A stretch of DNA of 64,000 nt from Eragrostis nindensis. Lineage: Eukaryota; Streptophyta; Magnoliopsida; Poales; Poaceae. Of the stretch, positions 53,422 through 64,000 are shown one piece after another. Within the stretch, counting starts at the first letter, position 1. Every line of letters begins with the position of its first letter. Under the pieces are notes generated by a model, which was given only the letters and a program-made list of their open reading frames with translations, was not told where the DNA came from and did not search any database. The stretch spans positions 1 through 64,000 of the forward strand of contig JAAXCT010001783.1 of the NCBI GenBank assembly GCA_012490785.1. Direction: 5' to 3'. The position numbers and the translations under genes were made by a program.

Positions 53422-56400
53422 GTCACCAGATCGACCACCACAAACAATTAATACTTGCACTCTATTGATCAAGCTAGCCAGTCTGGTGATTGGGAAGATG
53501 TAATGCGGCCAGGTAGGTCAGACTAAGAGCAAGGCCAATGGTTGAGCCAAGTACTTGTCTTATAGCTAAGTAAATAGACAAACATGCAACCAACTTGTCT
53601 CAACAATTGCTACCGGGCCCATCTATATCAGAACACGCGACGGTCGCTGCAGTTTGCGACAAGGAGCCTTCTCTCTCCTGCCTTTTGCCTGCAAATTCTG
53701 CCAAAGTCTGACGTTGCTTGTCGAATCGACCATTGTTGGGCTTGCTCCAAATGGTGATATAAATCCACTAGTGGCCTGCTTCTAGCTTTCTCTATTTCCA
53801 CATAAATTAGCTGAGTCTACTGTTGACGCTCAACGACGATCGAGAGCTCTTCATCGCCGGGTTACATCGATGCCATCATACAGGCTGCTCGTTCGTCGCC
53901 CTATACATGCATGCCTTTGTCCGTCCAGCTGAAACGTGTCAACCCGATTCACGTAACAAACACACAGTGCTCTAGCTACTTATCGTCTCAGTGGATGGAT
54001 CTGGCCCCTTATTCAAATCGGCCATAGTCGTATGTGTATACTCCCTCTGTTCAGAAATATATGTCATTCTAGCTCCGGCACAAATTTATATCATTCTAGC
54101 TCCAGCACGAGAATTAAGAAGTGAAAAAAATTTATGCATAAAAATCGAGGAAGAAAGAGATAGAGTGTATTGGGAAGAGAAAAATATGCATTAGAAAATA
54201 AAAATGACATGTGATTTGATGAAACTGAAAAAATCTCGAATCACATTTATTTGTGAATGAGTACATTCGAAGCTGCTTGTAAGCTACGCCCACCACTCCC
54301 TCCAAGACGTCAAGAACCAAACAAAATGTATGTATAGTCTTCAAAGTTTGATTTCAGTAGTCACTTGACAGATATAAAAAAGGCTTTCGCAATCATCCTT
54401 GGAAATTAAAATTAAAATGTACTGTAGCGGCTGGGGATGAACCATATACGTATCTTATATCCATCTAACCTGCCTAAAATCAATAAAGGGTGGTGCCAGG
54501 AAAGAAAATGATAATGAATGTGTACCATGCATATACCCATTTGTAGGCTCGTCTCGTACGCACGCAGGGACTAATTTAATCTGTCGAGTGTCGACTGACA
54601 TCACCGGTTGTTGCTCTGGTTGTGCTGGCCGGATCGAGTTGTTGTTTCTGCATGTTTCACTGTTGCGTTGCACGTCGCGCACGGCACCTTCTCGGACCGA
54701 ACATGGAGAGTGTCGCGCGCGTGCCCTGACCGACGTCTCTTTTGTATGGTAATAGTACACGCCCACCCAAACAAACACCTTTGTCCAACAAGTAAAACTA
54801 TATATTGCCGTATGTTTCTTCTTTATTCTTAAGACCAACTGTTGACCATACATTGGCCTAATGCTCTTTTTTCCCCTAATAGACCATGGTACCATCATCC
54901 AATCTTTATCAACCACTGCTTAAGACAAAATAATGGTTCATTTGAAGGTTAAAACAAGCACTACTTGAAGGAACTATACAGAGGGGAGGGATCGCTGGTT
55001 CGCCAATGATGAGAGTGCCAGATGAGGAGGGTACCCAAGTGGTGGCTAGAAAAGCACATAAGTTGTAGTGACAATCAACTCTTTATGGGTCTACTTTTAT
55101 CCCATCTGCAAGCGGCCCTCTTTCAAACAAATGCATTTTCAAGAAATTCTATAGGAATCAATTTCAGTTTTCTACGATTCAGGAAAAATTATGAGTCCGG
55201 GAGGAGGTATGATTCTTAATTACTTCCTCTGTCCATTAATATAAGTGTTGATGCATGTTTGATCAATATATAGATATTTGGATCGGGGAAGTAGCAAGCT
55301 ATAGTTGTGTGAGACCAATCTAGAACACACAAAGGGTTTAGAGTGGTTCGGGCCTGTTGACAGATAATAACCGTACGTTTGGTGCTTGTCATGTTGAATG
55401 TTCCAGCGAGACTGGTAGGATTGCAATATGCTTCCGATACCTCCTCATATTGGGGTTACATGAATATTTATCGTGACATATTACAAATCTATCTTTATAT
55501 TCCTCTTGGTGTACGTCAAGTCTTTTGGATTACCAAAATGTATATCTTCGAATATCAGGGCATCGACAATAAGAATTTCTAGGATTTTTTTTTAAACATG
55601 TATTAATGTTGAAAGGCAAGCCCCTAGATACTTTCATTTTAGTCGCATGTGCATGTACCTATCGACATCTTTAATCAGATATGTTTTCCTTTTTAGGAGG
55701 GGAGAAGTTCAAAAAATGCTTGTATTTATTTGCATGCAAATCTCAAACCCCAGAAATGCTTATAGTCGTGGACGAAGGAAATATGTCCAAAGTTGAAACC
55801 ATGAAAATCATGTTGTAATAAGATCAGTACTACCACCAGGTCTTCCCACTTATCTATATGCCATACAGTATAAGAAACAATAAAAAAATTAAAAATATCT
55901 ATTTGTTAAATTAGGTCTTACGTTGATTGGGGTTGCTAATTGTAGACAAAGGACATACAAGTTGTGTGTTCGTGAATATTGAGCCCAGAGTTTGACATCA
56001 GAGTGGTTACATTATGTGATTATACATGATGTTTGGATGTGCACAGTTTTTTAAGTCTGGGGATCAATTCAGCAATATACATTCACATTTGTACCTCATA
56101 TATATATTTCCAAGGATCTTTTGAGGTTTGTACAAAAAAAATATTTGAGTTAAAGAGTGGGATTTTGTGAGCATGCATGTATATATTGGGGCATATGTCC
56201 CATTGTCCCTAAGGGGCATTGACTTTGGCAACTATCTATCTATCATTTCTCTAGCTCCTAATTTTATTGTCATTGATAGTGGTCCCGCCATAATTTTGAA
56301 AAATGTAAGATGCAAATTGTTTTATTCTCTTCACTATGTATGTCACCACTGTTAATGGAAGCCAACCGCCTAATTAAAATGGCTAGGCAAAGCAAAAGAT

Positions 56401-56661
56401 TGTGTTTATATCACTCAAGGCAAACATATAGCTTCATTTAACTCACCTAATAAGCAATGTCCCAAGGGAGTGAGCTCCAAGTTGAGTCTAATGCCCTCAC
56501 CATCCACACAGTAGTTCAGTGCCGCCCCATCCTTTGAATGCTCCCTAAACCCCTCCTGGAACCCCCCAATCCATCTCCCACGCTCCAGCATTTGCTCCGT
56601 TGCTCTGTCCGCAGCTCCAACACCAGCAGGACAGGAGCTTAGCTATCACACAAAAGACACA
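53422..56661. other. intergenic region upstream of the second PME
   Basis: About 3.2 kb, mostly AT-rich, without a recognisable gene. A Stowaway-like end (CTCCCTCTGTTCAGAAATAT) near 54041 and another (CTTCCTCTGTCCATTAATAT) near 55224 look like MITE fragments. Confidence 0.45.
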
Positions 56662-59600
56662 ATGCCACCCTTACCCAAATCCAAGCCTCTGCTCGTCCTC
56701 CTCATCGTCACATTCATTGGCGGCGCCGTCGCCGCCGGCGACACTGTCCCCTTCTACCCCTCCGCGGAGGCCGCGGCCGCCGCGCACTGCGACGGCACGC
56801 TGTACCCGGACCTCTGCCTGTCGACGCTCGCCGACATCCCGGACCTCCACAAGAAGCCCCTCCCGGAGGTGATCTCCGCCACCGTGAACCGCACCGAGGA
56901 CGTGGTGACCGCGACGGCGTCCAACTGCTCGTCGTACCTCAGGTACAAGTCGCTCACCGCGCGCGACCGCCTGGCCATCAGCGACTGCATGGAGCTCCTG
57001 TCCACCACCATGGACGAGCTCCAGGCCACCGTCGCCGACCTCGGGTCGTCGTCCCCCTCCGCCTCGCAAACCGCCGCCGCGAAGCGCGTGACCGTGGACC
57101 ACGTCATGACGGTGCTGTCGGCGGCGATGACCAACCAGTACACCTGCCTCGACGGCTTCGCGTACCATAACGGCGGCCAGGTGCGCGTGCGTCAGTACAT
57201 GGAGCCGGCGCTGCACCACGTGTCCCGCATGGTCAGCAACTCGCTCGCCATGGCCAAGAAGCTGCCCGGCGCGTCATCATCGACGGCGGCGACGCAGACG
57301 GAGACAACGGCGCGGCGGCAGCCGTTCACGGGTTACGGGCAGATGGTGAAGGGATTCCCACGGTGGGTGCGACCCGGGGACCGGCGGCTGCTGCAGGCGC
57401 CGGCGTCGAGCGTGACGGCGGACGCGGTGGTGGCGAAAGACGGGAGCGGCAACTTCACGACGGTGTCGGCGGCCGTGGCGGCGGCACCGGCCGGCTCGAA
57501 GAAGCGGTACGTGATCTACATCAAGGCCGGGGCGTACATGGAGAACGTGGAGGTGGGGAAGAAGCACACCAACCTGATGTTCATCGGCGACGGCATCGGC
57601 AAGACCGTCATCAAGGCCAGCCGCAACGTCGTCGACGGCTCCACCACCTTCCGCTCAGCCACAGTCGGTGAGTATTTCATCCCTGTTTGCTTTGGTGGAC
57701 ATGCTATTATTGCTTGCATTGCATCGTAGTCCCCTGTTTCGTGAAAACAGAACATCATTCTTCGTAGTCCTCTGTTTTCATGATCCATTAAACAAGCCAT
57801 AATAGATAGCTGCCGAATCGAAGGACACGCTGCTGAAGACACACCAGTCGAGTCGCGTCGAACATATAAGGAAAGTGCATGCAAGCTTGTCGGAACAGTA
57901 GGCAATCGTGTGCCGGCACGCTCCATCGAGCGGACATAAAATTCGTAGAGTAAATCTAGGTGATGCCTCCGATCGTGAGCCCATGCCCATCCATAAACCA
58001 AGAGCCAAGCGGACGAACGCGTCTTGTCCATGCATGTGTATAGCCCACCGCACTGTACGTTCACGTATGTCTCTCTCGGCATGGTATTTTCCGGCTTGTC
58101 GTATGGCTAAACCGTACTAGGCACCACATGAGAGCAAGCAGTGGACTCTGTTGCTCTGCAGGCCCATGCCCCCCTCTAACTAAAATACTCGGTCTGTTTG
58201 TTAGTTTTCCGTTTAATTAGTCTCCTAATTAACAAAAGCACTTTTCCGGATCTTGGTAACATACCATAGAAGTTTTGATCACTCACATTATGCATGGACG
58301 TTCACACACACTGTCGATCCTGTTAGTACTACTAGTAGATACGCGAACTGCTTGTCGGTGGTGCGTGCTGATTCATGCACACATAGAGAGAGAAAAGGTA
58401 AAAAAAAGGATGCTGCTCTTTTGCGCTGAACGCTCGTGCATATCCTGCGTGCGCACCCCATGCAAATGCAATGCTGGCCATGTCCTACCTGGATCCACGC
58501 GGCTGGTGATGGGCGGTCGGTGAATCACAGGTCGCGCTGCCGAGGTCTCGTCCGAGCCGTCCGTGACCTGGGGTGCAGCCGTGCCGACGCCTCCGTGGTG
58601 TCAGCCGCGCAGTTCAGACAGACGTCTCTGGATGCCCGCCTGGCGATCTGATCACGAATTAAACCCGGCCAACTGCATGCATGCATGCGCCGCCGTGGCC
58701 ATGTGTCCTGTTACTGTCATAGCAATTGATGGATAGTACAGTGACGCGCGAGGACGCTTGAGCGAGGACCGACCAGGAACCACGTACACGCGTGCACATG
58801 AGGTTTGGGATCGGCTCGATCGAGTGCCATAGTGAATCCAACAGAGTTTTACTACTTCCCTCCGTTTAGAAATACTTTTCACCCGAAAAATCACTATAGC
58901 AACTTTGACTGTATGTCTTTTTCTCTAAAATATTTCTAGTTACTTCAAATTTTCATATTATTTGGTAGGTTTTGAGGCACATTACAGTAGCATTATATGC
59001 TTTCAAATATATCTAAATATTTTGTAAAAAAAACATAGAGTCAAAATTGCTACAGTGATTTTCCGGGTGACAAGTATTTCCAAACGGAGGTAAGTACTTG
59101 GAAAACTTGGAAAATCAATCAATGGCTTGAATACGGTTTTTGTTTTTTGCCGCACTACTATGTATTGGAGATCGTCCACGCGAGCGTGCTGAGCTCGATC
59201 CAAATGAGGTTTGGTTGCATACAGCCAGTGGTCATCACACTGTGGACCGTGGTAGCTAGGGGACCTCGGAACCGTGTTGTTCTGCACAGGGACGGTGGTA
59301 GTGGTCAGCCACATTCACCCCCTGCAGGCCAGAGGAAATCTAGCTGGCCAATTATGCCTTCCGGCTTGTGGAAATGGAGGTGGAGGTGGTGGTACAAAAT
59401 AATGATGCCATCACCATCCAACCACCTCGTACAATAGTGTAGTACTATAGTCCTGCTCCACATAGTTAGTGATACAATAATTCCAGGATCTTACTAGTAT
59501 GGCGCATACTAATTATAGATTCCTGAGCGGAAAAGATAGGTCAGGAACTCAGGATTTTGCAGTACAAATCTGATAGGGTTTAACTAGCTATCATGGTAGA

Positions 59601-61192
59601 TATGCCCTGCTTGCGCCTTGCGGACAAACAGATTGCGCCCCGTGACTACTTGTCCACTTATTCCGTGGTAAGTACAGGCAGCATGTGTGCGCACCCACAG
59701 TTACTGTGCTGTGCACGAGAACGAATGCGCGTCAGAAGAATGTGTATATATATCCACACTATTCTAGTACATCTACGAATCCCATGAGCATACGCAGCCA
59801 ACAAAGCTGCCTCCGGTTTTCTTATGCCAAATTTGCACCCTTTTTCTGTACTACTAGTAGTATGCATGCTCCGTAGATGTCGGTGCTTGCCATCTCGTTG
59901 CTACGTACCGTTGGATGACAAACGTGGTACAGTATCCAACTAGGACCAGACAGTGGCCTACGGCGACGGCGTGGAGGTAGTACGTCGTCGTCGCTCAGTG
60001 ATGCTCACGCGCGTTGTTCGGCCTGCCTTGTGTGCCTGTCCGCATCCTTGCGTCCTGCCTGCATGTGGGCTCGGCTTTCCATGCGGCTAGCGTCCGTCCA
60101 TCCGTCGCGCTCTCTCTCACGGTCCTGCGTGCTGATCGAACGCCACCCCAAAACCATCCATCGCTACCACGGCAGCACTGGATCAAAAGCTTGCAGTGGT
60201 TTATACGGGACAAAATTTAATAAACAGGCTTGTGCTTTTTGGGCCACCTCGCGTGAGACGGTCGTGGGGCGCAGCTTAGGGGCTGTTTGGATTCTTACCG
60301 AAGCACGCCACGCCAGAATTGCGGCCACGCCGCAAGTGCGGCGGCCGTTTTGTCCGCCAGAGCTTTGGCGAGCTGCGGCAAGAAAATGAACTGCGTTTCT
60401 AATTAGCAACCACGGCACGCCGCAAGTATGGCAGCAAAGCAAACAGCATCCTAAGAAAGTATGGCGTGCCAAACTTCTGGCGTGGCAAAGTGCGGACGCC
60501 ATCCAAACAGACCCTTAATTACAAAAGTTCAAAATGAAATGGAATTTGTGAGGAATTCCTTAACAATTAAGGCAACCACAGTGCATGCATGGTCCAACAT
60601 TGCATACGGTCTACTGACAAAGGCCACTATTTGCATTGTTTGTTTATGTTTCAATAAACAACGAACATGCTACGGCATAAAAATGAGTATTAAAAAAATG
60701 GTAAAAAGGAAACTGTGCCAGCATGAACTTTCCCGCCCCCATGCATAAGCGTAAGGAGCCCTTTGATCGAAGCTGTGGGATTTATTTGAGAAACGGACGA
60801 GATGACGTCAGGGTTAGGAGGTTGGATTATGGGATGCAGTGGCAGAACTGCGGTTTTTCTTAGGAGGGCTAGGGAGTAAAAGAAATATTAAGAAGTATTC
60901 AGCTTTTGTGTTAAAATAGAGGCTATTATATTTTTACCCCTACTTTGCCTTCTAATTGTGATTTTATCTCTGAAATTTAGGATTTGCGATTTTACCTCTG
61001 AAATTTCAAAACGAAAACAAAATTTACCCCTATACCCCTATTAGGGGTAAAAATCAAATAAAAATATTGCGATTTACTCCTAGTAGAGGCAAAGTCATGC
61101 TTCACTTTTAAAAACTAGGGGTAAAAACACAATAATCCTGTTAAAATATTGTGTAGAAAATGATAATACCCATAGCATTTTTGTGTGTGTGT

Positions 61193-61225
<33 letters not shown>

Positions 61226-62631
61226 AGTGCCCTTGGCAGCACCCTCCTTAGTTCCACCGCTGATGGGACGTTTCAAGGTTTATCTACCTTAATTAGGAGT
61301 TTGGACGTACGACTGATGCATGGGCCAGTAGTGAGGCAACCTTTGATAATATATATACCGAGGCAGTGAAGATCGTGACAATAATGCGATTTTAGCTGCT
61401 GGCGATCTGTGTAGGTGGAGGGAGAGAGAAAATTAGAGGCTAGCAATCGATGACTAGCTGCGAATTCCATTTTCAAGGCTCCACTTCCCTTCCTCAAAGT
61501 GATTTTTAGATTCAGATACTCTATAGGGAAGTGATGATGTGGCTAAATGTGATTCTTTTTTGCTTATATATAGGATAAACTCTTAGTTCGTTTAGGACAA
61601 TTATTTCACAGGATTAGGAGAAGCTACTCTTTCAACTGCTTAGTTCGTTTAGGACATTCGCATTTTCAATTCAGCATTCGTTTGGCGGGTTGGTCAAAGT
61701 CGGATACAGACCGTTTTATTCGATTTTGGTCAAACCCAGGTTAATAGAATTGGGCCAAGTTTGTATACCTAACGTTAAGAGGAGAGATGGGCCTGATTTT
61801 TTATCTGGGCCAAGCAAAATGTACGGAATGCTTCCTGTCTGAACTCGCAGCCCATCATGATGTTGCAATTCAGCCCATAAACTTTCTTCAACTGCGAGCG
61901 TGACGAATTCCTCCTCTGATCGTGCTCCTGAACTTTTGCAGCTGTGGTGGGCAACAACTTTTTGGCGCGCGACCTGACATCGAGAACGGCGCCGGCCCGT
62001 CGAAGCACCAGGCGGTTGCGCTGCGCGTGGGCGCGGACCTGTCTGCATTCTACCGCTGCAGCTTCGTGGGGTACCAGGACACGCTGTACGTGCACTCCCT
62101 CCGCCAGTTCTTCCGCGACTGGACGTGTACGGCACCATCGACTTCGTCTTCGGCAACGCCGCGGTGGTGCTGCAGGGCTGCAACCTGTACGCGCGCAAGC
62201 CGCTGCCCAACCAGAACAACATCTTCACGGCGCAGGGCCGCGAGGACCCCAACCAGAACACGGGCATCTCCGTGCAGCGATGCAAGGTGGCCGCCGCGTC
62301 CGACCTCGCCGCCGGCGCCGGGAAGACCAAGACGTACCTGGGCCGGCCGTGGAAGCAGTACTCCCGCACGGTGTTCATGCAGTCGGAGCTGGACTCGCTG
62401 ATCGACCCGGCGGGCTGGTTGGAGTGGGACGGCGACTTCGCGCTCGACACGCTCTACTACGGCGAGTACATGAACACGGGCGCCGGCGCGGGCACCTCGG
62501 GCCGGGTCAAGTGGAAGGGGTACCGCGTGATCACCAGCGCCGCCGAGGCCAGCGCGTTCACCGTCGGGTCGTTCATCGACGGCGACGTGTGGCTCGCCGG
62601 CACGTCCATCCCCTTCACCACCGGATTGTGA
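56662..62631 (+). CDS. pectin methylesterase with PMEI pro-domain and a 4.3-kb intron
   Basis: Two exons, 56662-57667 and 61942-62631, ~565 residues; the intron sits at the same codon as in the PME at 44003 (SATV/F then G-intron-C). It demethylates wall pectin. A signal peptide (LLVLLIVTFIGGAVAAG) is followed by a PMEI-like pro-region with HCDGTLYPDLCLSTLADIP, a processing-type DRRLLQ, and the catalytic part DGSGNFTTVSAAV, GYQDTLYVHSLRQFF, YGTIDFVFGNAAVVL and YLGRPWKQYSRTVFM. Exon 2 lacks single bases near 61978 and 62121, so the frame breaks twice, although every catalytic motif is present. Three MITEs and a G31 run sit in the intron. Confidence 0.88.
58855..59094. mobile_element. Stowaway-type MITE in PME intron
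   Basis: 240 bp. The left end CTTCCCTCCGTTTAGAAATA and the inverted right end CTTACCTCCGTTTGGAAATA pair over ~30 bp, and TA is duplicated on both sides (58853-58854, 59095-59096). Confidence 0.9.
60279..60514. mobile_element. Tourist-type MITE (PIF/Harbinger) in PME intron
   Basis: 236 bp with inverted ends GGGGCTGTTTGGATTC / GGGTCTGTTTGGATGG and the TTA target duplication typical of PIF/Harbinger (60276-60278, 60515-60517). Confidence 0.85.
60837..61262. mobile_element. hAT-type MITE in PME intron
   Basis: 426 bp with ~17-bp inverted ends (CAGTGGCAGAACTGCGG; inverted right end CAGCGGTGGAACTAAGG). An 8-bp flanking repeat ATGGGATG / ATGGGACG has one mismatch. It contains the 31-bp G-run. Confidence 0.8.
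61193..61223 (+). repeat. 31-bp poly-G run
   Basis: An unbroken run of 31 G following (TG)n inside the hAT-type MITE. Able to form G-quadruplexes; the true length is uncertain because such runs are hard to sequence. Confidence 0.8.
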
Positions 62632-64000
62632 GAGCTCGATCGTCAGCGAGGCGATCGATTCACAGATTCACACAGCCAGATGGAGAAAGTAATAATCAAG
62701 GCCGGGGCGATTAGAGGTGAAATAAGTGCACCGATTGATGATCGATCTAGCAGTGTTGCGCTGTCGTTGATTCATTTTGTTCTTGGGCCCAAAATAGTAC
62801 TCGTACTATACCACCTTTATTGTACGTGCGTGATTTGTCCTGCGTTCAAACATGAACGTACGATGGATGATTCGGGTGTACTTTGTTTCTTTTTTTCACC
62901 TGGATCATTTTGGTCACGTGGTACATGGTGATTTCATGTGATTGCTGGCACCGAATACCAAGGGCCAACATTGTTGAGTGCGGCTGCGGCGGTCACGGAT
63001 GCTGCTGGTTATTCCACTCAGGTGATCGCTGCGGTGGGCATTCACTATTTCACGTCATGCGTTGTTGATCACGCGGTTGGTCTGGGCTGTGCTGTTTCCA
63101 CCGGTCGATCACTCTCGGCGACTGGGCTAAACCACACTGAAGAACTCTCGGCTGCTGGGCTGAACCACACTGAAGAAACGGGCCGAATGACAAAGGGAGA
63201 AGACGAGTCTTTTGTTCTGCCGATGATTACGAGTTTACGACTCTGTTCCTCGCGCGTCCACGAATGTGAGAAAACGACGGCTCCACGATGAAAGGATGTG
63301 CAAAAGTCCTCGCAAACGCAATGCTGCTCGTGTGCGCCCATACCTAACTCACTGGCACGCCGTATGCGACACCTGCTGCTGCCTGCGCGCCTCACGTCGT
63401 GTTCCGTTCTCGAAGCGAGAGAAAGCGCCCAGTTGGAATCTCAGATCTCGTATGTGGATCTCGTCACATCCCATCGGTCTGAAACACGAGAATTCAGCAG
63501 GTTTTTGCTCCAAAGAAGAAACGAAAGAAAAATAGGCAATGTACAACAATGTGCCACGGGCGAAGCATAATCGAAATAGCGCGACGGATAGGCTACGCCA
63601 TATCTTTTTTTTATTAACGAGTTTCTTCCAACAAGGAGGCAAGCAAGCAAATAGATGCGCCCTACGCTTGCCAACGTACTGCACATTTTGCGACATGATC
63701 GAAGATTTGTTCCTATCCCCACAACTGGTAGGCAGAAAGAGCGAGTTGATCATATTAGTCCACGTACTTGCAGTTCCCAATCCAAGGACCCAGAGAGATT
63801 CACATAAATCCTTAACTCATCCAAGGGCAAAGCTTTATTAAAGGGTGGTCATGGTCTCCTTTGATTTGAAATTGTGCTTTATGAAATTTTTGATATATTC
63901 ACCGTAGAAAAAAAATGTTCTTAATATTTTCACCAAAATGGCTATAATATGGAAACATGGTTTGACAATTCATAAACAAAGGCACCTTCATATAAAAAGG
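62632..64000. other. 3' flank of the second PME
   Basis: No further gene recognised to the window end. Contains a 33-bp tandem repeat at 63112-63177. Confidence 0.5.
63112..63177. repeat. 33-bp tandem repeat, two units
   Basis: CTCTCGGCGACTGGGCTAAA-type unit at 63112-63144 repeated at 63145-63177 with a few substitutions; both end CCACACTGAAGAA. Confidence 0.8.

Overview
This is a plant nuclear DNA window, almost certainly from a grass (Poaceae). The evidence is GC-rich coding exons next to AT-rich intergenic DNA, GT-AG introns, nested LTR retrotransposons of grass type (Tat-lineage Gypsy, Copia, chromovirus), a tRNA-derived SINE, a LINE, and Stowaway, Tourist and hAT MITEs. I cannot name the species.

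Layout. 1-15.1 kb: one large Tat-lineage Ty3/Gypsy element with 1.2-kb LTRs. Gag-pol is on the + strand. A five-exon spliceable gene and a second small ORF lie on the opposite strand between pol and the 3' LTR. 15.1-18 kb: SINE and MITE debris. 18.07-18.84 kb: a RING-H2 (ATL-type) E3 ligase gene. 19.1-25.3 kb: a decayed Ty1/Copia element with a TGGCA target duplication whose gag starts inside its own LTR. 26.35-27.1 kb: an F-box/DUF295 pseudogene (-). 28.8-30.2 kb: a 5'-truncated LINE (-). 30.7-31.4 kb: a second RING-H2 gene. 31.7-32.6 kb: a non-autonomous retroposon. 34.1-42.1 kb: an 11-exon orthologue of PHS1, the microtubule-linked dual-specificity phosphatase, with a deleted chromovirus in intron 4. 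42.7-43.3 kb: a pectin methylesterase inhibitor gene. 44.0-46.2 kb: a pectin methylesterase (PME, -). 46.2-56.6 kb: gene-poor DNA with a tandem segmental duplication at 50.7-53.4 kb. 56.7-62.6 kb: a second PME (+) with a 4.3-kb intron carrying three MITEs.

The host genes give two themes: ubiquitin ligation (two ATL-type RING proteins, an F-box remnant) and cell-wall pectin modification (a PMEI and two pro-PMEs). PHS1 acts on cortical microtubules. PMEI, PME and PME are neighbours and probably act on the same wall substrate, but nothing here shows co-regulation.

Most noteworthy: (1) the spliced antisense gene in the Gypsy element, plus a second antisense ORF carrying a SUMO-interaction-like motif, each behind a near-identical TATA core; (2) several 'tail-only' retroposition scars, 10-20 bp direct repeats flanking just a short stub plus poly-A, three of which end in TCGC-A(n); (3) a Copia element whose gag start codon and a 75-nt potential intron sit inside the LTR; (4) two copies of an ~0.8-kb retroposon family with an alignable ORF of unknown function; (5) recurrent single-base losses, often in homopolymers, in conserved genes, which look more like assembly errors than gene death. 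All calls rest on reading the sequence; no database search was run.
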